Positions 26,710-34,105 of a stretch of 64,000 nucleotides of DNA are shown here, one piece after another. The DNA lies in contig JACRAR010000046.1 in assembly GCA_016234745.1 (NCBI GenBank), positions 1 to 64,000 on the forward strand. Reading direction: 5' to 3'. The notes under the pieces were generated by a model. That model made no database searches, was not told the DNA's origin, and saw only the letters and a program-made list of their open reading frames with translations. The stretch is from Betaproteobacteria bacterium. Lineage in GTDB: Bacteria; Pseudomonadota; Gammaproteobacteria; Burkholderiales; Rhodocyclaceae. Position 1 is the stretch's first letter; each line of letters opens with the position of its first letter. A program made the translations under genes and the position numbers.

Positions 26710-27125
26710 GATGCGGCCTTCCAGAGCATCGAATCGGGTTGTCCTCCATCGATATACTCGAGCGACTCAGACCTTAACCTCGTCAACCCATCTGACAGGT
26801 ATGCCCCGTTCCATTTCTCTCGCCAGATCGTAAAGTCGTTTCCAGCTCCCACTTCTCCATTTGATTGGAGATAGCACTTGGTGGGACATGCAAGATAAGC
26901 CTCAAATAGTTTGGAAGTTACTAACTGCGGCCTATCAGGTATGGCCGAGGAATTATCCTGATTTGGTCGGTCTTGCATATCACTGTAATGACTCTTCTCG
27001 ATCGGTGATAGTGCAGATGCCAGTTTGAAGATCGTCTTTACGCTGGCGCTGTTCCTGCCAATTTCCAGTAACGACACATAGTTTCGTTCCAGGCCAGATT
27101 CCAGCGCAAGCGCCTCCTGGGACAT
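26710..27125 (-). pseudogene. Fused relic: truncated XRE helix-turn-helix plus RecB-like N-terminal fragment
   Basis: Residues 1-41 (MSQEALALESGLERNYVSLL, then TIFKLASAL) are the last helices of a Cro/C1-type HTH that lacks its first helix; an in-frame TAA lies just upstream. Residues ~66-115 (SKLFEAYLACPTKCYLQSNGE, then a Trp/Asn-containing stretch and GLTRLRSE) look like the start of a RecB/Cas4-like PD-(D/E)XK protein that occurs joined to IS66-like transposases. The frame then runs out of register over the transposase relic. The apparent 228-aa ORF is a chimera produced by deletions. Confidence 0.55.
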
Positions 27126-27201
27126 TTCACCCGAGGGTTAGCCGGACGGCGTAGTCAGCAGACATAATATGAAGCTTGGCTCGGGCTCCCGAGTGCAAAC
27201 G

Positions 27202-27486
27202 TCATCGTTTCTGTCGGTGATGGATGATGGCAACGATCTGGATCTTCCTGGTCTGTAACCGGTAAATCAAGATGTAGGGGAAATGTCCAAGCACGTATTC
27301 ACGTAAACCGACGCGGGAGGATATGCGATAGATGACGGGTAGCGTTCCTAAACGACTCGCGGCCCCCAAAATGGCGGCTACTGCATCATCAGCTACCGAG
27401 GCCCCGGCTTCCTTAAGGTAATAGGCCTCGATTTGCGCAATTTGCCGCTCGGCACGAGGCGAAAACTCAACTGGCCGCGTGGGCAC
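27202..27486 (-). CDS. ParE/RelE family toxin
   Basis: A 94-residue basic protein with VEFSPRAERQIAQIEAYYLKE at the start, ASRLGTLPVIYRISSRVGLR in the middle and LGHFPYILIYRL then IVAIIHHRQKR at the end. This is the ParE fold; ParE toxins poison DNA gyrase, RelE relatives cut mRNA, and the late strand here resembles ParE. GTG start at 27486 lies inside the antitoxin gene, overlapping its end by 20 nt. The presence of an intact toxin in decayed mobile DNA implies the antitoxin is or was functional. Confidence 0.88.
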   Translation of the reverse strand: MPTRPVEFSPRAERQIAQIEAYYLKEAGASVADDAVAAILGAASRLGTLPVIYRISSRVGLREYVLGHFPYILIYRLQTRKIQIVAIIHHRQKR

Positions 27487-27721
27487 GTTGTTGCCGCCGG
27501 ACTTCGGCGCGCTTTCTAACCTGATCTAGAGGAATGCCTTTGCCGGCGTCAAGTTCTGCAAGGCCGGCGTTGGCTTCCCTGACTGCGTACTCGGTGTGTT
27601 CCAAGCCGTCACGGATAACGAACTTGAGCATTTGTGCCGGCGTGCGGCCAGCTTCCCTTGCAAGCCTTTCAATTCGGCGAGTAATGCCAGTTGGTAAGGA
27701 TAGAGCGGTAGCCGTAGTTAT
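27467..27721 (-). CDS. Ribbon-helix-helix (ParD/CopG-like) antitoxin with a non-standard start codon
   Basis: An 84-residue reading frame directly upstream of and overlapping parE. The sequence TTATALSLPTGITRRIERLA then GRTPAQMLKFVIRDGLEH is a ribbon-helix-helix DNA-binding domain, and the charged tail should wrap the toxin. There is a good AGAGGAG, but 7-10 nt later only ATC or ATA is in frame, and TAG (27734-27736) closes the frame upstream. The next ATG is mid-protein. Either ATA acts as a weak start or the ATG start was mutated. Coordinates assume ATA at 27721. Confidence 0.7.
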   Translation of the reverse strand: MTTATALSLPTGITRRIERLAREAGRTPAQMLKFVIRDGLEHTEYAVREANAGLAELDAGKGIPLDQVRKRAEVRRQQRAHAAS

Positions 27722-27748
27722 GATGGGTCTCCTCTAAGTCTACAAATC

Positions 27749-27838
27749 TTACTCCAGTTTTAGTGCCAAGTCTTCAGCTCTGATGTGCGTGTAGCGCTTG
27801 AGTAGTAGGAAGTGTTTGTGCTGGCCAAACTCAGTAAG
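27749..27838 (-). pseudogene. Last residues of a tyrosine recombinase (phage-type integrase)
   Basis: The final frame reads FGQHKHFLLLKRYTHIRAED and LALKLE, then stops. This matches the C-terminal end of tyrosine integrases (GHK...M.LKRYTHLRAEDLA.KL), including the catalytic-type Tyr in RYTH. Upstream in the same frame nothing recombinase-like remains. It is a small deletion remnant, consistent with an inactive integrative element. Confidence 0.65.
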
Positions 27839-27872
27839 GCCTTGTAGTCGCTTATCAGCTTCATACCGTCGT

Positions 27873-27907
27873 GCCCAGCTGCCTATCCGGTGGCTGGGCT
27901 TTTTTTT
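27873..27907 (+). terminator. Intrinsic terminator
   Basis: GCCCAGC (27873-27879) pairs with GCTGGGC (27893-27899); the inner GCC/GGT extends the stem, and eight T follow on the + strand. It stands just before the small + strand ORF at 27930, so it would shield that ORF from upstream transcription. Confidence 0.75.
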
Positions 27908-27929
27908 CGTCCACAACAGGAACACCCCA

Positions 27930-28085
27930 ATGACCACCGAAAGAACATATCGCCGCATGAACAAAGCACTCCGGCTTGCCCACTCAGGGGAAGCTGAGAA
28001 TGTCCTTGCCGCCGCACAAGCCATCCTATCCACCCGCATGAAACACGGAGACGCGCCCGCTTCAACGGAGGTCGTAAGGGATTGA
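27930..28085 (+). CDS. Short ORF, 51 aa, weakly DUF2786-like
   Basis: ATG 27930 follows CAGGAACACCCC. The product (MTTERTYRRMNKALRLAHSG, then EAENVLAAAQAIL) resembles the first helix of DUF2786-type proteins common on mobile elements, but the rest is absent. It may be a truncated gene or a small accessory protein. It lies directly after a terminator. Confidence 0.4.
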   Translation: MTTERTYRRMNKALRLAHSGEAENVLAAAQAILSTRMKHGDAPASTEVVRD

Positions 28086-28257
28086 AGTAATAAATTGCGG
28101 TCGCGAATGGCTGCAATGGAGGAGGGATCGCCAGCGGCAGGTCATGGCCGATTCCGGGAGTAGCCCAATGTCGGCTTCAGAGAAACAGAATAGTTGCAGC
28201 AAGATGAATGTATCAGGACCGAGTTTATGGCGATGGGCTAAATATGATCGCGTCGAA

Positions 28258-28617
28258 TCAGGCACGCGCCTCGCCGTTCGCGGCTGCACGGGCGGAAAGC
28301 AAGTACAGCACATACTGATTGAGGCTCACCCCCTGCCGTTTCGCGGACTTCGCCAGATCGGCATGTAGCCGCTTGGGTATCCGCATTACAAAACGGCCAG
28401 AATAATCGGCATCGTCCACCAACGGCGACGGCTCGGGGATAGGGTTGCCTGCGGCCTTGCAGGCTTTGAGCCAGGCTGCCGCCGCTGCTTGCGAATCGAG
28501 CAAGGCATCGGTTTCGGTCACGCCCCAGGCTGAGCAGCCGGGCAGATCGGGGAATGTGGCAATCCAGCCAGCATCCTCGGCGCTCCAATGTAGTTCCACC
28601 GGATAACGATGTTTCAT
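28258..28617 (-). CDS. hicB: HicB family antitoxin
   Basis: A 119-residue protein. The N-terminal HicB partial RNase-H-like fold reads YPVELHWSAEDAGWIATFPD, LPGCSAWGVTETDALL. The C-terminus has a ribbon-helix-helix segment (RFVMRIPKRLHADLAKSAKR, GVSLNQYVLYLL) for operator binding. It neutralises the HicA RNA-cleaving toxin and represses the operon. Coupled to the upstream hicA by a 4-nt overlap (28614-28617). Confidence 0.92.
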   Translation of the reverse strand: MKHRYPVELHWSAEDAGWIATFPDLPGCSAWGVTETDALLDSQAAAAAWLKACKAAGNPIPEPSPLVDDADYSGRFVMRIPKRLHADLAKSAKRQGVSLNQYVLYLLSARAAANGEARA

Positions 28618-28859
28618 GGCTTTACCTCGTATTTATCCATCATTGCAAGTAGTTGGCGCGCCTGATAGGGCGGGATGTTGCCGCCGCGATTCTGAAAATT
28701 CAAACCTACCTGTTCGCCAGTGCGGGCAAAGGCTTTATGCGATCCTTGTCCGCCACTGTGTATGAAACCCAACAATTCCGCAGCCTTGCAGGCATCAGCG
28801 AAGCGCACTGCCTTGGGGTTTGCGCGAATCGACGCGAAGAGTTTGGTCTGCTGGTTCAT
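28614..28859 (-). CDS. hicA: HicA-like toxin
   Basis: An 81-residue protein when started at ATG 28859; a longer frame to 28904 would run into the MITE end. The fold signature is AAELLGFIHSGGQGSHKAFA, where HicA has G(S/T)H with the catalytic histidine, and the end NIPPYQARQLLAMMDKYEV. HicA is a translation-blocking mRNA nuclease with a double-stranded-RNA-binding-like fold. The MITE inserted ~38 bp upstream of the start and may have replaced its promoter. Confidence 0.85.
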   Translation of the reverse strand: MNQQTKLFASIRANPKAVRFADACKAAELLGFIHSGGQGSHKAFARTGEQVGLNFQNRGGNIPPYQARQLLAMMDKYEVKP

Positions 28860-28896
28860 TGGCACTAAATATAGTATCAAGCCGAGAGATGGGCAA

Positions 28897-29274
28897 GGGT
28901 GCAATCGAAAGTGGTGGACGAGAAGTCAAAACCCCGGTGCGCTCGATGTATCAGCGCGCCAAGGGTGGCGGGTGGCCACCGCTGCTCATGTCCCCCGAGC
29001 CGGGCAACGCCCGTCCTTCCTCCTTGACTTCGCTGCGGCGGCCACCCGCCACCCTTGGCTGAACACGCCGGTGCTGCGGCAGCGACGAACCACCCAAGCT
29101 TCTAGAGTGGGCTGACGCGGCGCTTTGCGCAGCGAAGTCAAGGAGGAGGCGGCGGCCGCAGGCCGGCGGCGGGGGACATGAGCGGCGCAAAGCGCCGCGT
29201 CAGCCCACTCCAGCACCCAGGCCGAGAAATGGAATGGTTTTTACTTTGGCGTCCACCACTTTCGATTGCACCCA
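28897..29274. mobile_element. 378-bp MITE-like element with 24-bp terminal inverted repeats and 8-bp target duplication
   Basis: The ends at 28897-28920 and 29250-29273 are perfect inverted repeats of 24 bp. Outside them ATGGGCAA occurs on both sides (28889-28896 and 29275-29282), as expected for a target-site duplication. No transposase frame exists inside. The interior is GC-rich and self-complementary: 28961-28977 with 29040-29056 (17 bp), 29019-29037 with 29128-29146 (19 bp), and 29105-29130 with 29185-29210 (26 bp), all exact. It sits between hicA and the 3' end of the intact hypE. Confidence 0.85.
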
Positions 29275-29318
29275 ATGGGCAAGCAGGCTTGGGGGCTCAA
29301 TTTTCTACTTCCTCTATA

Positions 29319-30374
29319 TCAGCAGATGCGCGGCAGTTGCTCCCCCGTCAGCCAGTCTACGTTGCGGCGGCCGCCGAAGCGCGTCTGCATCTGCACGAAA
29401 TGATGCGGGTCGGCATGCACGCTGCCGATGATTGCCGTGTCTTGGCCGAGTGGATGGGCGCGCATCGCAGAGAGCAGCAAATCGGCATCGGCTGCTGCGC
29501 AAATCGCCACAAGCTTGCCCTCGTTCGCCACATACAGAGGGTCGAGCCCGAGAAATTCACAGGCGGCATCGACTGCGGGCTTGACCGGGATTGCCGCCTC
29601 ATCGAGCATCATGCCGACGCCCGACTGCCGGGCGATTTCGTTCAAGGTGGTTGCCAGCCCGCCGCGCGTCGGGTCGCGCAGGCAGCGAATCTTTGCGCCG
29701 CTATCCAGCATTGTGGCGACCAGATCATGCAGTGCGGCCGTGTCGGATTCGATCGGTGCATCGAAGGCAAGATTTTCGCGTCGGCTCATGATCGCCATGC
29801 CGTGGTCGCCGATGCTGCCCGACAGCAGAATCGCATCGCCTGCTTCGGCCCGATTGCCGGAGAGGTTGACGCCCTGCGGTACCCAGCCGAAGCCGGTGGT
29901 GGTGATGAAGACGCCATCGCCCTTGCCTCTTTCCACCACCTTGGTGTCGCCGGTGACCACGGGTACCCTGGCAGATTTTGCGGCCGCAGCCATCGAAGCA
30001 ATGATGCGTTGCAGGTCGGCAAGCGGAAAACCCTCCTCGAGTATGAAGCTTGCCGCCAGGTAAAGCGGTCGGGCGCCCATCACCGCGACATCGTTGATGG
30101 TGCCGTGCACCGCCAGGCAACCGATGTCGCCGCCGGGGAAAAACAGCGGCGAGACGACATGGGCATCGGTGGCGACGACCAGGCGGCCGGCCTCTGTCGG
30201 CAAGGGTGGCAGGGAGGCGCCGTCGTCGCCCTGGCGCAGGAATTCGTTGTCGAAAGCCGCGAGGAACATTTCCTCGATCAGTTGCGCCATGGCCCTGCCG
30301 CCGCTGCCGTGGCTCATGTCCACGCGGCCGTTGCTGATGTCGAGCGGCCGGACATAGGTCTTCTTATCGTTCAT
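29319..30374 (-). CDS. hypE: Hydrogenase maturation protein HypE
   Basis: Dehydrates a carbamoyl group on its C-terminal cysteine to thiocyanate, the source of the cyanide ligands of the NiFe site. The 351-residue PurM-like protein has HGSGGRAMAQLIEEMFL near the start, GDIGCLAVHGTINDVAVMGA, RDPTRGGLATTLNEIA and ends in PRIC with the acceptor Cys. Overlaps hypD by 4 nt. Its last ~50 codons are repeated 3.6 kb away (25695-25817), and accessory DNA begins right after its stop. The gene is intact. Confidence 0.96.
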   Translation of the reverse strand: MNDKKTYVRPLDISNGRVDMSHGSGGRAMAQLIEEMFLAAFDNEFLRQGDDGASLPPLPTEAGRLVVATDAHVVSPLFFPGGDIGCLAVHGTINDVAVMGARPLYLAASFILEEGFPLADLQRIIASMAAAAKSARVPVVTGDTKVVERGKGDGVFITTTGFGWVPQGVNLSGNRAEAGDAILLSGSIGDHGMAIMSRRENLAFDAPIESDTAALHDLVATMLDSGAKIRCLRDPTRGGLATTLNEIARQSGVGMMLDEAAIPVKPAVDAACEFLGLDPLYVANEGKLVAICAAADADLLLSAMRAHPLGQDTAIIGSVHADPHHFVQMQTRFGGRRNVDWLTGEQLPRIC

Positions 30375-31516
30375 GCGGGGATGGCATCCTTATAGCGACC
30401 GTAGGTGTAATGCGCAGCACAGGCGCCTTCGCTCGACACCATGCACGAGCCCATGGGATTTTCCGGCGTACACACCGTGCCGAAGATCTTGCAATCCTGC
30501 GGCTTCTTCACGCCGCGCAAAATTGCGCCGCATTCGCACGCCTTGTTGTCGGGCACTGGCACGTAGCGCAGGCCGTAGCGCTGCTCGGCATCGAAGGCGG
30601 CGAAGGTGGCGCGGATTTTCAGCGCCGAATACGGCACTTCGCCCAGGCCGCGCCATTCGAAGCTGCGGCGCAGCTCGAACACCTCGGAAACCAATGCCTG
30701 CGCCTTGAGATTGCCTTCGCGCGTGACCGCCCGCGAAAACTCGTTTTCGACCTCGGCTCGGTCTTCGTTGAGCTGGCGCACCAGCATCAGGATCGCCTGC
30801 ATCACGTCGAGCGGCTCGAAGCCGGCGATCACCACGGGCTTGCGATACTCTTCGGCAAAATGCTCATAGGGCCGGCTGCCGATGATGGTGCTGACGTGCG
30901 CCGGGCCGATGAAGCCATCCAGCGGCACAGTGCCGTATTGACGCACTTCCGGCGATTCGAGGATGTGAGTGATCGCCGCGGGCGTCAGGACATGGTTGCA
31001 GAGCACGCTGAAATTCTTGAGGCCCTCGGCATGGGCCTGGCGGATCAGCAAGGCCGTTGGCGGTGTCGTGGTTTCGAAGCCGATGGCGAAAAACACCACC
31101 TCCCGGGCCGGGTTCTCGCGTGCAGCCTTGAGCGCGTCGGCGCCGGAATAGACCATGCGGATGTCGCCGTTGCGCGCGCCAACCCCGGCCTTGGCCTTGA
31201 GCAGGGACAATCCGCCGGAGGCCGGCACGCGCAGGGTGTCGCCGTAGCTGCAGAGGATCACGCCGCGCTCCAGGGCAAGCTGGATGGCCAGGTCGATGCG
31301 ACCGATCGGCAGGACGCAGACGGGGCAACCGGGACCATGCACCATGCGCACATTGGGCGGCAGGAAATCGGTCAGTCCATAGCGCGAAATGGCATGGGTA
31401 TGGCCGCCGCAAAATTCCATCAAATGATAGCTGCGAGCGGGGTCGGCACTGTTCGCGATGGCGCCGGCCAATCCCTTGGCCAACTGGCCATCGCGGAATT
31501 CATCGACAAATTTCAT
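30371..31516 (-). CDS. hypD: Hydrogenase maturation protein HypD
   Basis: The [4Fe-4S] scaffold on which Fe(CN)2CO is assembled together with HypC. Length 381 aa. Signatures: FCGGHTHAISRYGL, MVHGPGCPVCVLPIGRID with the GCPVC cysteines, VFFAIGFETTTPPTA, ECGAILRGVKKPQDCKIFG and CTPENPMGSCMVSSEGAC near the end. Overlaps hypC upstream and hypE downstream by 4 nt each, so the three proteins are made together. Confidence 0.97.
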   Translation of the reverse strand: MKFVDEFRDGQLAKGLAGAIANSADPARSYHLMEFCGGHTHAISRYGLTDFLPPNVRMVHGPGCPVCVLPIGRIDLAIQLALERGVILCSYGDTLRVPASGGLSLLKAKAGVGARNGDIRMVYSGADALKAARENPAREVVFFAIGFETTTPPTALLIRQAHAEGLKNFSVLCNHVLTPAAITHILESPEVRQYGTVPLDGFIGPAHVSTIIGSRPYEHFAEEYRKPVVIAGFEPLDVMQAILMLVRQLNEDRAEVENEFSRAVTREGNLKAQALVSEVFELRRSFEWRGLGEVPYSALKIRATFAAFDAEQRYGLRYVPVPDNKACECGAILRGVKKPQDCKIFGTVCTPENPMGSCMVSSEGACAAHYTYGRYKDAIPA

Positions 31517-31758
31517 GAGGCAGAGGCGTCGGCCGCCGCGACCAATTCACCCATCTCGGCAAACAAGGCCAAGGTCCGCGCCGCTTCCTCCGGGTCAAGA
31601 CGGGTCAGGGCAAAGCCGACATGAACGATGACGTAATCGCCGACCGCCACACCATCGACCAGCGCCAGCGAAATTTCTTTCCTGACGCCGCCGAGTTCGA
31701 CGAGCGCCTGGTCGTTTTCTTTTTTCTCAATGACGCGGGCAGGTATCGCCAGGCACAT
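31513..31758 (-). CDS. hypC: Hydrogenase maturation chaperone HypC
   Basis: An 81-residue chaperone that carries the iron-ligand group with HypD to the hydrogenase large subunit. It starts MCLAIPARVIE, where Cys2 binds iron, followed by VELGGVRKEISLAL and VGDYVIVHVGFALTRLDPEEA, all standard. The Shine-Dalgarno GAGGAG belongs to the last unit of a short tandem repeat upstream. Overlaps hypD by 4 nt. No hydrogenase structural genes, hypA or hypB are in the window. Confidence 0.96.
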   Translation of the reverse strand: MCLAIPARVIEKKENDQALVELGGVRKEISLALVDGVAVGDYVIVHVGFALTRLDPEEAARTLALFAEMGELVAAADASAS

Positions 31759-31760
31759 GT

Positions 31761-31800
31761 TCAGTTCTCCTCAGTTACCCTCAGTTACCCTCAGTTATCC
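31761..31800. repeat. Four 10-bp tandem repeats between hypF and hypC
   Basis: Units of TCAGTT plus four bases repeat four times (TCAGTTACCC twice, flanked by TCAGTTCTCC and TCAGTTATCC). The array contains the hypF stop and supplies the hypC ribosome-binding site, so its copy number sets the hypF-hypC spacing. Confidence 0.75.
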
Positions 31801-34091
31801 ATTGTCAGGCGTGCCACCCAGGCCTGGCCCAGGCTCAGTCCGCCGTCGTTGGGCGGCAGTTGTTGCGCCAGCAGGACGCGCAGGCCGCGGCTACGCAGCA
31901 GCGCCGTCAGTTTAAGCGTAAGCAGGTGGTTGAGGAAGCAGCCGCCGCCGCAAGCCACCGTCAGAAGCCCTTCGCGGCGGGCGGTTTGCTCTGCCCAGTC
32001 GGCCAGAGCCGCCGCAAGTGTGGCATGAAACAGCGCGGCGCCATGGGCGGAGTCGCGGCAATCCGCCAAAACTGCATACAATGGACGCAGGTCGAGAACA
32101 TTGTTGGCATCGATCAGGTAGCCATCCTTGAGCGGCGGGATTTCTCCATGAATCTCAGCCCGACCTTCCAGCAGTATCGCAGCCTGTCCCTCGAAGCTGT
32201 TGACCGGGTGGACCTTGAGCAGTCCTGCTGCGGCATCGAAGACGCGCCCCAGGCTGGAAGTCGGCGGCGTGTTGATGCCGCGTTCCAGCATCTGCTTCAC
32301 CATGGCGGCTGCTGGCTGATCAGGAAAGCGCGCGGGAATTTCTTCGGCGCGTCCAAGCAGGTGCAAGGCAGCGGCAGCCATCCGCCAGGGTTCGCGTGCG
32401 GCACGATCGCCGCCCGGCAGGGGCAGTGCCTGCAGTTGTCCGAGGCGCTGGCAGCGCGCACCGTCAACGCGCAGCAGCTCGCCGCCCCAGATGCTGCCGT
32501 CGGTACCGAGCCCGACCCCGTCCAGCGCCAGTCCCAGCACCGGTTCTTCGACCCGGTGCTCGGCCAGGACCGCGGCGATATGCGCGTGGTGATGTTGCAC
32601 GGAAATACATGGCACGTCCCGGCGCTGTGCGAATTCTGCGGCGAAGCGGCTGCTGTAGAAGTCCGGATGCAGGTCGTGTGCCACGCAGGCCGGCGCGACA
32701 TCGAGAATGTCGAGCAGGTGCGCGACGGCTTCCTCGAGAAAATTGCAAGTCGCGGCATTGTCGAGCGACCCGATGTGCTGCGAGACAAAAGCCTCGCTGT
32801 CGCGCGTCAGGCAAACGGTATTCTTGAACCAGCCGCCGGTGGCCAGCACGCTCGGTCCGCCGTGGGCCAGCCGGATGGCGCGAGGGGTGTAGCCGCGGGC
32901 GCGACGGATGAACTGAGGGTGAGGGGTACTCGCTGCCATGCGCAGCACGGAATCGTCGCAGCGCACCGCGATGTCGCGATCGTGCAACAGGATGGCATCG
33001 GCGATGCCATACAGCCGCGCGCTGGCTTCGTCGTTGCCCGTCACCAGCGGTTCCCCGCCCGGGTTGGCAGAAGTGCATACCAGCGCGAGCGGATGTGCCT
33101 GTGCGAGCCAGGAGAGCCCCTGCGGTCTTGCCGCAGCCTCGTGGAACAGCAGGAACTGCAGCGGGTTGGCCGGCAGCATCAGCCCCAGCCAGGCGAGGCC
33201 GGGAGCAATTCCCGGCAGCTTGCGATCGGTTTCCGGGTGTTTCCTGCAGAGCACGATCGGCCGTTCGGGAGATTCCAGCAATGCCGCCTCATCCGGGGTC
33301 AGGCCTGCCAGATCGTTCGCCGAGGCGATATTCGCCAGCAGCACGGCAAAGGGTTTTTCCTCGCGCGCCTTGCGCTCGCGCAAGCGTGCGACGGCGGAAG
33401 CATTGCGCGCATCGCAGACCAGATGGAAGCCGCCGAGCGACTTGATGGCGACGATCTCGCCGCGGCGCAGGCATTCGAGTGTGGTGCGGAGCGGGTCATC
33501 CGCTTCGAGCAGAAGGCCTCGGCCATCGAGCAATGCGAGGCGCGGTCCGCATGCTGGGCAACAGGTCGTCTCGGCATGGAAGCGGCGATTGCCCGGGTCG
33601 GCATATTCGCCTGCGCAGTCGGGACAGAGCGGAAAAGCGTCGAGCGTGGTTTGCGGCCGGTCGTAGGGCAAGCGCCGTGTCACGGTATAGCGCGGTCCGC
33701 AGTGGGTGCAGGTGATAAAGGCGTGGCGCCAGCGGCGATCGGCCGGCTCGAACAATTCCTTCAGGCAGTTCGGACAGGTGGCAGTGTCATGGCCGATGGC
33801 GGTGCGGATTCTGCCGGGCTGGCTCGCCACAATGGCGAACTCCGAACAACCGTCGGAAGCCACCGGCTCTGCGTGGAGTGCATCGATGCGCGCCAAAGGC
33901 GGAGCCTCGGAACGCAGGCGCTGGAGCAGTTGCACCAGCTTTTCTGCAGCGCCCTCGACAAAGATATCGACCCCCTGGCCGTCATTTTTGACCCAGCCGT
34001 TGAGTCCCAATTCATGCGCCAGGCGCCAGACGAAAGGGCGGAACCCTACGCCCTGGACCACGCCGCTCACCCGAATTTGCTGCGCTGGCAT
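31791..34091 (-). CDS. hypF: Carbamoyltransferase HypF
   Basis: Makes the carbamoyl group that HypE converts to cyanide. Four domains in order: acylphosphatase (VVQGVGFRPFVWRLA), paired zinc fingers (CPNCLKELF, CTHCGPRYT, CPDCAGEY, CCPACGPRL), a YrdC-like carbamoyl-AMP domain (VAIKSLGGFHLVCDARNA) and a Kae1-like C-terminal domain with QHHHAHIAAVLAEH and TVACGGGCFLNHLL. Length 766 aa is normal. The order hypF-C-D-E lacks hypA and hypB. The gene is 14 nt after the GGDEF/EAL gene, so the operon may begin there. Confidence 0.97.
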   Translation of the reverse strand: MPAQQIRVSGVVQGVGFRPFVWRLAHELGLNGWVKNDGQGVDIFVEGAAEKLVQLLQRLRSEAPPLARIDALHAEPVASDGCSEFAIVASQPGRIRTAIGHDTATCPNCLKELFEPADRRWRHAFITCTHCGPRYTVTRRLPYDRPQTTLDAFPLCPDCAGEYADPGNRRFHAETTCCPACGPRLALLDGRGLLLEADDPLRTTLECLRRGEIVAIKSLGGFHLVCDARNASAVARLRERKAREEKPFAVLLANIASANDLAGLTPDEAALLESPERPIVLCRKHPETDRKLPGIAPGLAWLGLMLPANPLQFLLFHEAAARPQGLSWLAQAHPLALVCTSANPGGEPLVTGNDEASARLYGIADAILLHDRDIAVRCDDSVLRMAASTPHPQFIRRARGYTPRAIRLAHGGPSVLATGGWFKNTVCLTRDSEAFVSQHIGSLDNAATCNFLEEAVAHLLDILDVAPACVAHDLHPDFYSSRFAAEFAQRRDVPCISVQHHHAHIAAVLAEHRVEEPVLGLALDGVGLGTDGSIWGGELLRVDGARCQRLGQLQALPLPGGDRAAREPWRMAAAALHLLGRAEEIPARFPDQPAAAMVKQMLERGINTPPTSSLGRVFDAAAGLLKVHPVNSFEGQAAILLEGRAEIHGEIPPLKDGYLIDANNVLDLRPLYAVLADCRDSAHGAALFHATLAAALADWAEQTARREGLLTVACGGGCFLNHLLTLKLTALLRSRGLRVLLAQQLPPNDGGLSLGQAWVARLTMDN

Positions 34092-34105
34092 GGTGCTTCA
34101 GGTGC

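Larger units (their letters stand above)
25818..29318. mobile_element. Decayed integrative element bracketed by hypE 3' ends
   Basis: The ~3.5 kb between the orphan hypE end and the intact hypE holds only accessory features: transposase and XRE relics, a ParDE-type pair, the last residues of a tyrosine recombinase, HicAB and a MITE. The hypE repeats are in direct orientation, as expected for attL/attR of an element integrated into a gene's 3' end and restoring it. The integrase is degenerate, so the element is probably immobile. The boundaries are inferred. Confidence 0.55.

Noticed and set aside
28086-28257. Minus-strand frame with a Cys/Arg-rich translation before hicB end
   Set aside because: Resembles common non-coding translations and has no support for being a gene.
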